The notes below the pieces were generated by a model. The model saw nothing but the letters and a program-made list of their open reading frames with translations, searched no databases and had not been told where the DNA came from. From Parabacteroides chongii (GTDB lineage Bacteria > Bacteroidota > Bacteroidia > Bacteroidales > Tannerellaceae), in contig NZ_CP120849.1 of NCBI RefSeq assembly GCF_029581355.1, positions 2,140,501 through 2,204,500 of the forward strand: DNA of 64,000 nucleotides, in the 5' to 3' direction. Position 1 is the stretch's first letter; every line of letters starts with the position of its first letter. Both the position numbers and the translations under genes were made by a program. This document shows, in pieces, positions 25,261 to 34,050 of the stretch.

Positions 25261-28200
25261 TTAGGGAAAAGACTGATTCGGGGCTACCCGGTTCTCTTTC
25301 GCATACTTCGACGGGCTCATGCCGAACTGCTTAATAAAGGCTGACCAAAAATAGGACTGCGAACTGAAACCTACCGTTTCCGATATCTCGTAAATCTTCA
25401 TATTTCCCTGAAGGAGAAGTTCTGCCGCCTTCTTCAGACGGCTGATCTTGATCAGTTCATTCGGGGTCAGGTCAGAGATGGCACGTATCTTACGGTACAA
25501 TGTCGGCCGGCTTAAATGCATCAGGTCGGCGATCTTGTTGACATCCAGCTCCGGGTTGCCGATGTTTTCATTGATGATATCGTTCAGCTTTTCAAGGAAA
25601 TTCTCGTCTGCCTTTGTGTAGGCCATCGACTTCATATTGGCGATCGGGGAATTGAAGTAGAACTTCCGGATGTTATCCCGATTCGATATCAGGTTCGATA
25701 TCTGAACCATTAGCAGACTGGTGGAGAACGGTTTGTCGATATAGGCATCCGCTCCGAGTTCCAGTCCTTCCAGGCGCGATTGCATGGTGTTTTTGGCTGT
25801 TAGCAGGATGACGGGGATATGGCTGAATTCGATATCGCTTTTTACCTGTTGCAATAAGGCAAAACCATCCATGACAGGCATCATAACGTCGCTTATGATC
25901 AATTGTATGCTCTGTTTTTTGAGCAACTCCAGTGCTTCCGAGCCATTGGCTGCCAGCAGGACATTATAGTTCTCATTGACTTCGTCGGCGATAAAGGCGC
26001 TCATTTCTTTATTATCTTCGACAATGAGGACGGTAGGACGGCCCTCTTCGACGATGTACGACAGCTTGGGTTGGGAGATCTGGGGTTGTGGTTCCTCTTC
26101 GGTTGTTTTCACTGCACCGGTCTGTTTGACGGGTAAAGTGATGCGGAACAGGGTCTGCTGGTTGGAAAAGTCGATCAGTGCCAGTGTACCGTGGTGCATT
26201 TCCGCCAGCGAACGTGCCAGAGGCAGGCCCAGTCCGGTTCCCGGTTTGTCCTCGTTCCCTTTGATGCGGTAGAACGGTTCGAATATTTTATCCCTCATTT
26301 CTGTCGGAACAGGTACTCCGTCGTTGATGAAGTCGATCATGAACGTTTCATAGTCAGCAGACAGATGCAGACGAACCACGATGCTTTTAGCTGCATATTT
26401 GACGGCATTCGAGAACAGGTTGCTCATAATCTTGGTGAGTGCTTCGCGGTCGACAAAAACATATAATTCCTGTACGGATAAATCCAGGTTCAGCAACAGG
26501 TTATTTTCTGTGGCAATATCCTGGAAACGTTTGGCAGTCTCGGACAGAAGAGAGACTACTTCCGTGCGCACAAAATTAAGGCGGTATCCTTCTATTTCCG
26601 TTTTCCGAAAATCCAGTAACTGATTGACAAGGGATAACAGGCGGGAGACATTCTTGTCCATCAGCAGCAGGGAGTTGTTTTCCTTTTCTCCGATCTTCTC
26701 CGATTTCAACAAACGTTCCAACGGGTTTTTGATCAGGGTAAGCGGTGTACGTATTTCATGTGCTATATTAATGAAGAAGTCGATCTTTGCCTGATAGAGC
26801 TCTTTCTCCTTGTTGTTTTCGAATATTTGCATGTTGTATGCCATTTTCTTTCTCTCTTTTCTTCGCCAGTAAATAATCAGGTAGATAATGATCATCAGGG
26901 CGAGGATAGAGTAGATTACATAAGCCGGACGGGATGCCCACCAGGGAGGAAGTACCCGGACGTGCAAGCGTGTGATTTCGTCTCCCCAACTGTTGGAAAG
27001 ATTGGCGGCTCTTACTTCAAAAGTATATTCTCCGGGGTGCAGGTCGGTGAAGTAGACGATATTACGTTCGCCCAGTGCGATCCAGTCCCTGTCGAGGTTC
27101 ACCATCCGGTAAGCATACTGGATAGATCCCGGGGCAATGAAGTTGAGAACTGAAAAATTGATGTTGAAAGAAGATTGGTCGTGATTCAACGTGATGCTCC
27201 CGACTTCGGAAAGCGAAGAGCTGTTGATGATCTTTCGTCCCCCCATTCCGTTCTGTATTTCCAGCGAACTGATGCGAACGTCCATCTTTTCGGCTGCCGG
27301 GCGTATATCCGTCGGCTTGAAATGGATAAATCCCTTTATTGAACCGAAGTAGAGTGTGCCGTCTTCATCCTTAAATGCTGAGTTATAATTGAACTGGCGG
27401 GTGACGAGGCCGTGGGCTTCGGTATAGGTCATGATTTCTTCTGTTTGCGTGTCGAGGCAGACCAGCCCGTTTGCCGTACTGATCCACAGACAATTATTGT
27501 CATCCGGCAGGATACGGAAAGCCACATTACTCGGCATACCGTTCTTTACGGTGTAATGCAGTGATTCTCCGGTCTGAAAATCATACTTGATGACTCCTTC
27601 TACCGTAGCAAACCACATGTTCCCGGCTTTATCTTCGCAGGCATCGTTGACCGAATTATGACGTTGGGTATTGAGCTTGTCGTATTGGAGATACATACCT
27701 GTATTACTGGTTGTATTAAAGTAATAGCTACGATTGAACATGCCGAGCCATATTTTTCCTGACCGATCTTCGTACAGGCAGTTTACCGCAAACGGCGGGA
27801 ACTGAGGTGCATAGACGAAGCGATCGTTCAGATAGTCGTAGCGGAAAATACCGTCTTCCGTTCCTACCAGGACTTCGCCTTCCCGTAAGACTTTGATACA
27901 TCGTACCGTACTGTTCTTTACCGTTTGTGCGTCTTTCAGCAGGTCATAATGTTTGATGACTTTCCGCGTTCGTATATCCATCAGGTCGATACCATGTATC
28001 ACATGGCCTATCCACAGGTTATCACCCGAAGCCGCCAGTCCGCGTATATTGGTATGTGAAAGGCTTTTTACACCGGGGACCGGCTGGTAGTTGGTGAACG
28101 AACCTGTTTTTTTTTCCAGGCAATTGACTCCCGCATCTTCCGTACCTACCCATATATTCCCGTAAATGTCCGTACAGATATCGCGTATTACTTCTCCTTT

Positions 28201-29244
28201 CAGCGAATGTGTCTCGTTCCAGGGGTAATAGACGTTGAACGGGCGGAAAGGAGAGTAGTAGTTGACCCCGTTTTGATGGAAACAGATCCAGACTCCCTCT
28301 TCGCGGTCTTCAAACAAGGCGGAGACGAAATGGCTGGATAATGCATACGGGTCCAACGGGTCCTGGCGGATACGCTTGCAGGTTTCTGTATCCAGGTCGT
28401 AGATGAAGAGGCCGGAGTCAGTTCCGATCCAAAGTTCTTTCTTGTCTTTTTCGAGGAAACAGTTGATCAGGATCGTCAGCTGGTTTTTCTCCTGGATATT
28501 CAGATCCTCGTATGTTTTCGAAAGTACGTTGAATATTTTGACATCGTCGTGTTCAAACGCGACGTAGATATTCGGGGAGGAAGGTGAAGGATATAACATA
28601 GATAATTTTCGCGAAGTGGTTTCCGGCGAATGGGCAAACAGGTTATACGATTCGAGATTGCCATCCTCCGGGTTCAACTGGGAAATAAAACCTTCCGAAT
28701 CGCCCAGCCAGACCGAATTATCCGCCATGATACAGAAGGAGGTATACGTCTGTCCGTTGTTGCCGGCGAAGATGCGGAACTGTCCGTCGGAAACATTGTA
28801 CTGTATCAATGTCCCGTCCATGAGTAGCCAAAGCTGGTTGCTCTTGTCAAACTGGAAAAGTTCGATCCCTTTGTTTTTGGTGAAAGGGACGTGCAAGAAC
28901 GATTCTTTAGTCTCGTTGTATTGATACAATCCGGAAAGTGTACCTACCCATAGATTCCCGTCATGGTCGCATCCGAGATGGGTGATCCAGTTATTGCCCA
29001 GCGATTCCGTGTCGTCAGGGTCGTTACGAAATACTTTGAAGGTATATCCGTCGAACCGGTTCAGACCGTCGCGCGTACCGATCCATATATAGCCGCTTTT
29101 ATCCTGTACACAACAGGTCACCATGTTATCGCTTAACCCGTTCTCCACCTGGTAATGGCGGAAAAGATAGTTGCTTTCTTCAGCAAAAAGGCAGAGAGAA
29201 CAGAACAGGAAAAGTATAGATAAGATCAACTTCAGATGTCTCAT
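25261..29244 (-). CDS. Hybrid two-component system sensor-regulator (HTCS)
   Basis: 1327 residues from the ATG at 29244, which begins a normal signal peptide (MRHLKLILSILFLFCSLCLF). In order: periplasmic two-component propeller repeats to about residue 720 (many 'WIGT.DGLNR' and 'W.GT..GL' motifs), a Y_Y_Y domain, one membrane segment (YVIYSILALMIIIYLIIYW), a histidine kinase with HEIRTPLTLI, an ATPase domain, a receiver with IISDVMMPVMDGF, and a C-terminal AraC-type helix-turn-helix. Such proteins sense oligosaccharides in the periplasm and switch on utilisation loci. No SusCD pair is adjacent. The divergent permease gene is the closest candidate target. A GTATCA direct repeat lies in the shared promoter region. 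Confidence 0.95.
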   Translation of the reverse strand: MRHLKLILSILFLFCSLCLFAEESNYLFRHYQVENGLSDNMVTCCVQDKSGYIWIGTRDGLNRFDGYTFKVFRNDPDDTESLGNNWITHLGCDHDGNLWVGTLSGLYQYNETKESFLHVPFTKNKGIELFQFDKSNQLWLLMDGTLIQYNVSDGQFRIFAGNNGQTYTSFCIMADNSVWLGDSEGFISQLNPEDGNLESYNLFAHSPETTSRKLSMLYPSPSSPNIYVAFEHDDVKIFNVLSKTYEDLNIQEKNQLTILINCFLEKDKKELWIGTDSGLFIYDLDTETCKRIRQDPLDPYALSSHFVSALFEDREEGVWICFHQNGVNYYSPFRPFNVYYPWNETHSLKGEVIRDICTDIYGNIWVGTEDAGVNCLEKKTGSFTNYQPVPGVKSLSHTNIRGLAASGDNLWIGHVIHGIDLMDIRTRKVIKHYDLLKDAQTVKNSTVRCIKVLREGEVLVGTEDGIFRYDYLNDRFVYAPQFPPFAVNCLYEDRSGKIWLGMFNRSYYFNTTSNTGMYLQYDKLNTQRHNSVNDACEDKAGNMWFATVEGVIKYDFQTGESLHYTVKNGMPSNVAFRILPDDNNCLWISTANGLVCLDTQTEEIMTYTEAHGLVTRQFNYNSAFKDEDGTLYFGSIKGFIHFKPTDIRPAAEKMDVRISSLEIQNGMGGRKIINSSSLSEVGSITLNHDQSSFNINFSVLNFIAPGSIQYAYRMVNLDRDWIALGERNIVYFTDLHPGEYTFEVRAANLSNSWGDEITRLHVRVLPPWWASRPAYVIYSILALMIIIYLIIYWRRKERKKMAYNMQIFENNKEKELYQAKIDFFINIAHEIRTPLTLIKNPLERLLKSEKIGEKENNSLLLMDKNVSRLLSLVNQLLDFRKTEIEGYRLNFVRTEVVSLLSETAKRFQDIATENNLLLNLDLSVQELYVFVDREALTKIMSNLFSNAVKYAAKSIVVRLHLSADYETFMIDFINDGVPVPTEMRDKIFEPFYRIKGNEDKPGTGLGLPLARSLAEMHHGTLALIDFSNQQTLFRITLPVKQTGAVKTTEEEPQPQISQPKLSYIVEEGRPTVLIVEDNKEMSAFIADEVNENYNVLLAANGSEALELLKKQSIQLIISDVMMPVMDGFALLQQVKSDIEFSHIPVILLTAKNTMQSRLEGLELGADAYIDKPFSTSLLMVQISNLISNRDNIRKFYFNSPIANMKSMAYTKADENFLEKLNDIINENIGNPELDVNKIADLMHLSRPTLYRKIRAISDLTPNELIKISRLKKAAELLLQGNMKIYEISETVGFSSQSYFWSAFIKQFGMSPSKYAKENRVAPNQSFP

Positions 29245-29306
29245 AAATAAGTTTGTTGTTTGACACTGCAAGATATATAAAATTGTATTACCAGTTTTCA
29301 TTTATT

Positions 29307-29333
29307 GTATCACGGATTTCAAAAATCGTATCA
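29307..29333. promoter_or_regulatory. GTATCA direct repeat in the divergent HTCS/permease region
   Basis: GTATCA at 29307-29312 and 29328-29333 are spaced 21 bp start to start, two helical turns, as expected for an AraC-type dimer site. A short hairpin (GATTTCAAAAATC) lies between them. The rest of the 224-bp divergent gap shows no clear TAnnTTTG box. Confidence 0.4.
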
Positions 29334-29468
29334 TAACGGGTGAGAATACCACAGAATGAGATAAATACGGGAATTAATGCAACTGGAATGAACAGATATA
29401 TTTTTCATAAGGAAGTACTTTTGATCAACGATTTGGAAATACTATAAGAAACCTTTTTGATCACTATC

Positions 29469-30704
29469 ATGAATACACAACAAGTTAATACCGGAATGGG
29501 AACAAAGATTCAGCTCTGTCTGATGATGTTTTTACAGTATATGTTAAGTGCGGTTTGGTGGGTGCCGTTGGCGGCCTATCTTTCACATACGCTGAAGCTG
29601 GAGGTGTATCAGGTTTCCTTAGTATTAAGTGCAATGGCTATCGGAGCAATGGCCTCTTCGTTTATCGGAGCGATTGCCGACCGGTACTTTGCCGCAGAGA
29701 AGATTTTGGCAGTTTTGAATATATTAACGGGAGTTTTCTTGCTGCTGGCTGCCCAGCAGCAAGATTTTCCTCCTCTTATGTTCTTTGTCGTAATGGCGAT
29801 GCTTTGTCACATGCCGACACAGAGTCTGACAAGTACGATCGCGATGAGCCATGCTCCGTCCGAGCAGTTTCCGCGTATACGTATGTTCGGTTCGGTCGGT
29901 TGGGTTGCTTCGGGGATATTCAGTCTGGTGGCTATCCATTTATTAGGAATGGAAGCGTTCGACGATACGAATCTGCCGATGTATTGTGGAGCCGGTGTCT
30001 GTTTCATAGCCGCTTTTGCTAATCTGACACTTCCGCATACTCCTCCCTCGGTAGCAAAGAGTTCAAAGATATCGGTGATGGATATTACAGGTTTCAGCGC
30101 TTTCTCGCTGATGAAAGATAAGAACTACCGGGTGTTTATGATACTGACTTTCCTGTCGATTATACCGTTTACACTTTATCATGTATATGGTTCTATGATT
30201 CTGGCAGACGAGCAGGTACGAAATATTACGGTGACGATGAACTTCGGACAGTTGGCAGAAATGTTTTTCCTGGTTATCACTACGACGATCCTTGTGAAGT
30301 CGGGAATTAAGAATACATTGATCTTTGGTATGATAGCTATGCTGGTCCGTTACGGAGCCTTCTTTTTCGGTGCGGAAACCGGACAACAGTGGTTCTATTA
30401 TATCGGAATTATCGTACACGGGCTGATTTTCGGATTGTTCTATGTCGGTGGACAGGTTTATACGGACAATGTGGCCCCGAAGGATATGAAAGCACAAGCT
30501 CAGGGGCTTCTTTTCTTCCTGGTATGGGGTGTAGGCTTCCTGATCGGTACATTGTGGAATGGATGGTTGATAGGATTTTTCCGGGATGGTGACAAGTGCG
30601 ACTGGCCGGTACTGTTTATAATATCTTCTATTTGTACAGCAGTATTACTGTTTTTGTTCATATTCCTGTTCAAACCGGTAAGCCTTAAAACAGCAGATAA
30701 ATAA
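29469..30704 (+). CDS. MFS transporter, nucleoside:H+ symporter (NupG/XapB) type
   Basis: 411 residues with about 12 membrane segments. Resemblance to NupG-type nucleoside permeases is clearest at the N-terminus (QLCLMMFLQYMLSAVWWVPLAAYL) and in GSVGWVASGIF and GQVYTDNVAPKDMKAQAQG. The longer frame begins with TTG at 29457; the ATG at 29469 is preferred. It would import a nucleoside or sugar with protons across the inner membrane. It diverges from the HTCS gene across a 224-bp gap. A terminator follows. Substrate uncertain, since Bacteroidales members of this family also occur beside carbohydrate genes. Confidence 0.85.
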   Translation: MNTQQVNTGMGTKIQLCLMMFLQYMLSAVWWVPLAAYLSHTLKLEVYQVSLVLSAMAIGAMASSFIGAIADRYFAAEKILAVLNILTGVFLLLAAQQQDFPPLMFFVVMAMLCHMPTQSLTSTIAMSHAPSEQFPRIRMFGSVGWVASGIFSLVAIHLLGMEAFDDTNLPMYCGAGVCFIAAFANLTLPHTPPSVAKSSKISVMDITGFSAFSLMKDKNYRVFMILTFLSIIPFTLYHVYGSMILADEQVRNITVTMNFGQLAEMFFLVITTTILVKSGIKNTLIFGMIAMLVRYGAFFFGAETGQQWFYYIGIIVHGLIFGLFYVGGQVYTDNVAPKDMKAQAQGLLFFLVWGVGFLIGTLWNGWLIGFFRDGDKCDWPVLFIISSICTAVLLFLFIFLFKPVSLKTADK

Positions 30705-30751
30705 TACGCATTTAATTCTCAAGACTATATATATTTTTTACGCCAAACATG

Positions 30752-30782
30752 AAAAAAGGGGACACGAGGGTGTCCCTTTTTT
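30752..30782. terminator. Bidirectional-looking terminator after the permease gene
   Basis: GGGACAC (30759-30765), loop GAGG, GTGTCCC (30770-30776), flanked by A6 and T6. Confidence 0.92.
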
Positions 30783-30966
30783 ATTTCAATAAGCCACTAT
30801 CCGCCGATAAGCTATTTCCACATCCTTTGTTTATCCGGTTTTCCCCTTTGCCGAATGCATTTGTCTATTCAATTGTCTATCGGTGTTTTAAAGGTTTTTA
30901 CTCCTATTTACATACTTTTACTTATCAAAACTTAAGCACTTCGTTCAGAACCTGAAGTAGCCAGTC

Positions 30967-31005
30967 ACGATAACCGGATACGATAACCGGGTACGGTAGC
31001 CGTAT
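30967..31005. repeat. Three 13-bp tandem repeats upstream of the GLUG lipoproteins
   Basis: ACGATAACCGGAT, ACGATAACCGGGT and the weaker ACGGTAGCCGTAT lie in direct succession about 60 bp before the start of the first GLUG gene. The rest of the 360-bp gap (30705-31064) holds the terminator at 30752-30782 and nothing else recognised. A regulator site is possible. Confidence 0.5.
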
Positions 31006-31064
31006 AAAAAAACTTATCTGTTAAGATGCGATTATGAATATATCAGTTAAACTTAATAATGTGA

Positions 31065-34028
31065 ATGCTTATGAACACTTTCAAACCAATTTTTGCAGCT
31101 TTGGTATTATTCCTTTTTCAGGCAATCTTCCTGGCTTGCGGCGACGACAAAGAAGATATTATTATTCCCCCGGAGAATAGCATACCCGGACAGGAATTTG
31201 GAATACGCCAGTTAACTGTGAAACTTCCCCGCTTGGGACGACTCGAAATACTATTCTCTAAAATTAACTGCCGTATTCATATAAAAGGAGTAGACGACCG
31301 GATTACTTATCCAGTCAACACATTCCTTTCAGCTACGGCTGACTCGTTGATTATCGAAGCGGAAGATCCGATACTGAGTGAACTACCCCACCAGATGTAC
31401 CATCTGAACTATATCACTTTCCCGAAGAAAGACCTGGCCGTGAAAGCAGCAGAGGTAACTGCGGAGGCAGGCATACAGGATACCGTTTACCTGGGTGCCC
31501 GCCTGTCGGTCGAAGACCCGGACAATATCGTTTTCCGTTCGAGTTTCAACCTGGAGGCCGACCGTATAGGGGTGGGGAGTGCGGCAGACCCTATTGCCAT
31601 TGCCTGCGGAAAAGACTTTTATGATATTATCTGTAGCGAGTTGAGTGTCGGCAATGATTTAGCAGACAAATGTTTCGAACTCACAGCGAATATCAATTTC
31701 CAACTGCCTGAGATAACTACCGATAAGGGGTGGCAACCTGCCGGTAGACATAATATCAACGGAAGTTCTACCTCCTTTAACGGCATGATAGACGGTAACG
31801 GCAATGCGATCGACTTGCTCTCCAGCAGTTCTACGGAAGATTATGCAGGGCTCTTCTATACATTAGGATCGCGAGCCTATGTGCATGATATCGAGTTTAC
31901 CTCTGTTGCTTTAAATGGAAAAGACTATATAGGAGCGGTTGCTTGTCATTCGGAAGAAGGGGCACGGCTTGAAAACATAAGTTTGACCGGCTTTATAGAT
32001 GGAGTTTCCAATATTGGCGGACTGGTAGGTTCGGGCGATGTCACGGTTACAAACTGTGTTTCCAGTCTTGCTGTAAAGGTAAAATCCGATAAATCAGCAT
32101 CCAATATAGGCGGGTTGATTGGCTATACCACCTCTTCCGAGATTAAGAACTGTATCCTTACCGGACTGGTTACAGCCCCTAAGGGCAAGAATGTAGGAGG
32201 CATTACCGGAACCGGAGGTTCGTTTACCAATTGCTACGTAGGTGGTTCTATTGAAGGTTATGACTATACAGGAGGGATCAGCGGAATGGCAGGGGGCACC
32301 TTTACCGGTTGCCGGGTCGGAGCAACGATGAGTTACAATTCGTATGCTTTCCCCTGGGAAGTCTTTCTTTCTCAACCGTTGATAACTCCTTTTTCAATCA
32401 GTATTATAGGTCATAATTATGTGGGTGGTTTTGCCGGTGGCGGCTCCCTAACTCTGGAAGGAGAGAATATATTCATGCGTGAGTCGGGGACAACCGCTAC
32501 CCTAACCGGATACGACTATGTCGGCGGACTGGTTGGACACAGCAAATCTCTGGAAGCTCGCGCTTCGGCCTCTTATATCTCTTACGCTCATATCAAAGCC
32601 CATGACTATAGTGGTGGGGTAGCCGGTCGTCTGGAAAATATGAATACCGATGCCATTTTCACCAATCGTGGATCCATTAATGCGACAGGCTACCACTGTG
32701 GCGGAATTGTGGGTTGGGGAACGGCTCTTGCATGTAAAGGTACCTGGACTAATGAAGCTACTATCGTAGGCGTGAGAGCGGTGGGAGGTATTATCGGTGA
32801 TGTGGATAAAATGGATAGCCAATGCGAAATACATATGATCAATGACGGATCGGTGACAAGTACGAATTATTATCTCGGAGGTCTGGTCGGATACAGCAAC
32901 AGTCAGCTTAACTTTGGTGAGAACAGCCGTGTCAGCCATGAAGGAGGTTCTATGAAAATCACAGGTGAATATTATGTAGGCGGTGTAATCGGAAGCCTTG
33001 AAATGGAGGTCGGTTCCAAGTCATACATCATAAACAAACAACCTGCCGTTCATGCAAATATATATGCTCGTTCGTATGTCGGTGGTATAAGTGGTTATAT
33101 GCGGTTGCGAAATGCAACTGGAGTAACCGGAGTGATCAACGGCACTAATACGTGTAAGATTGTGATTACTTCTTCAAGTACAAGCGGTACTTGCGTAGGC
33201 GGAGCGATCGGTTTTATGCGTGCGGAAACCAATACAGATAACGTCGGGCAGATCAAACTCAGCGGGATTACCCAGTTGACCGGCAGTATTACTGCAGCCG
33301 GTGGAGCTGTCGGCGGCATTGTTGGACGGTTGGAAAACAATAAAAACAAGAGTGTCCTGATTGAGGATTGTAAGAACTTTGTCAACCTAACCTCTACGGC
33401 AACCAGCAATGTAGACGGTTTCGGTGGTATCAGCGGATTACGTGAAGAACTGGGATATGAGATCCGGATTTCTCGTTGTGCCAATTATGCCGATATATCC
33501 GGAAGGAATGTTTCTGCTGCAGGAGGAATCTTTGGTCAACAGGAAGAGAACGTCTATATCGATCAATGCTTCAATGTCGGTAAGGTCGATGCAAACAGTG
33601 CAGTGGGCGGTATCCTCGGCCGTGCCTTTGATGGAACGACTGTGGAAAACTGCTTCAATATGGGAGAAGTGCCCTGGGTATCGGGCAAGACGCTTTTGGC
33701 CGGTATCGTCGGACAGAAAGAAAACAAAAGTAAGAAAGACCTTCGGATCAAGAACTGCTATAACGTAGGCACCACTGGCTGGGGTATTATCGGTGGAGAA
33801 GATGCTAAAAACGTGGATTGCCAGAACTGCTATTACCTCGATACCGCCTCCAACGGCGATATGAAAAAGAGCGGATCTGTATCGAAAAACGCCACTCAGA
33901 TGCGTCAGAAAGGCACTTATTCCGGCTATTCTACCGATATCTGGTCGTTCGGTACTGACGGGCAAGGCGCTCCTACGTTGAAGAATAATAAGATAGCTTC
34001 CGGTTATCCCAATCCATTATCCCAATAA
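31065..34028 (+). CDS. Surface lipoprotein with many GLUG repeats (987 aa)
   Basis: Lipoprotein signal ending FLAC, followed by GDDKEDIII. Acidic residues right after the lipidated cysteine match the surface-export signal of Bacteroidetes lipoproteins. After an N-terminal domain of about 220 residues the chain becomes a long beta-solenoid of GLUG-type repeats with the pattern YxGGLVG...NC (for example DYVGGLVGHSKS, NVGGITGTGG and AVGGILGRAFDG). GLUG repeats occur in adhesins and secreted proteases. No catalytic domain was recognised. A start at the ATG at 31071 is equally possible. The second GLUG gene begins 22 bp later. Confidence 0.85.
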   Translation: MLMNTFKPIFAALVLFLFQAIFLACGDDKEDIIIPPENSIPGQEFGIRQLTVKLPRLGRLEILFSKINCRIHIKGVDDRITYPVNTFLSATADSLIIEAEDPILSELPHQMYHLNYITFPKKDLAVKAAEVTAEAGIQDTVYLGARLSVEDPDNIVFRSSFNLEADRIGVGSAADPIAIACGKDFYDIICSELSVGNDLADKCFELTANINFQLPEITTDKGWQPAGRHNINGSSTSFNGMIDGNGNAIDLLSSSSTEDYAGLFYTLGSRAYVHDIEFTSVALNGKDYIGAVACHSEEGARLENISLTGFIDGVSNIGGLVGSGDVTVTNCVSSLAVKVKSDKSASNIGGLIGYTTSSEIKNCILTGLVTAPKGKNVGGITGTGGSFTNCYVGGSIEGYDYTGGISGMAGGTFTGCRVGATMSYNSYAFPWEVFLSQPLITPFSISIIGHNYVGGFAGGGSLTLEGENIFMRESGTTATLTGYDYVGGLVGHSKSLEARASASYISYAHIKAHDYSGGVAGRLENMNTDAIFTNRGSINATGYHCGGIVGWGTALACKGTWTNEATIVGVRAVGGIIGDVDKMDSQCEIHMINDGSVTSTNYYLGGLVGYSNSQLNFGENSRVSHEGGSMKITGEYYVGGVIGSLEMEVGSKSYIINKQPAVHANIYARSYVGGISGYMRLRNATGVTGVINGTNTCKIVITSSSTSGTCVGGAIGFMRAETNTDNVGQIKLSGITQLTGSITAAGGAVGGIVGRLENNKNKSVLIEDCKNFVNLTSTATSNVDGFGGISGLREELGYEIRISRCANYADISGRNVSAAGGIFGQQEENVYIDQCFNVGKVDANSAVGGILGRAFDGTTVENCFNMGEVPWVSGKTLLAGIVGQKENKSKKDLRIKNCYNVGTTGWGIIGGEDAKNVDCQNCYYLDTASNGDMKKSGSVSKNATQMRQKGTYSGYSTDIWSFGTDGQGAPTLKNNKIASGYPNPLSQ

Positions 34029-34050
34029 ATACATTTTATACATAGATATT

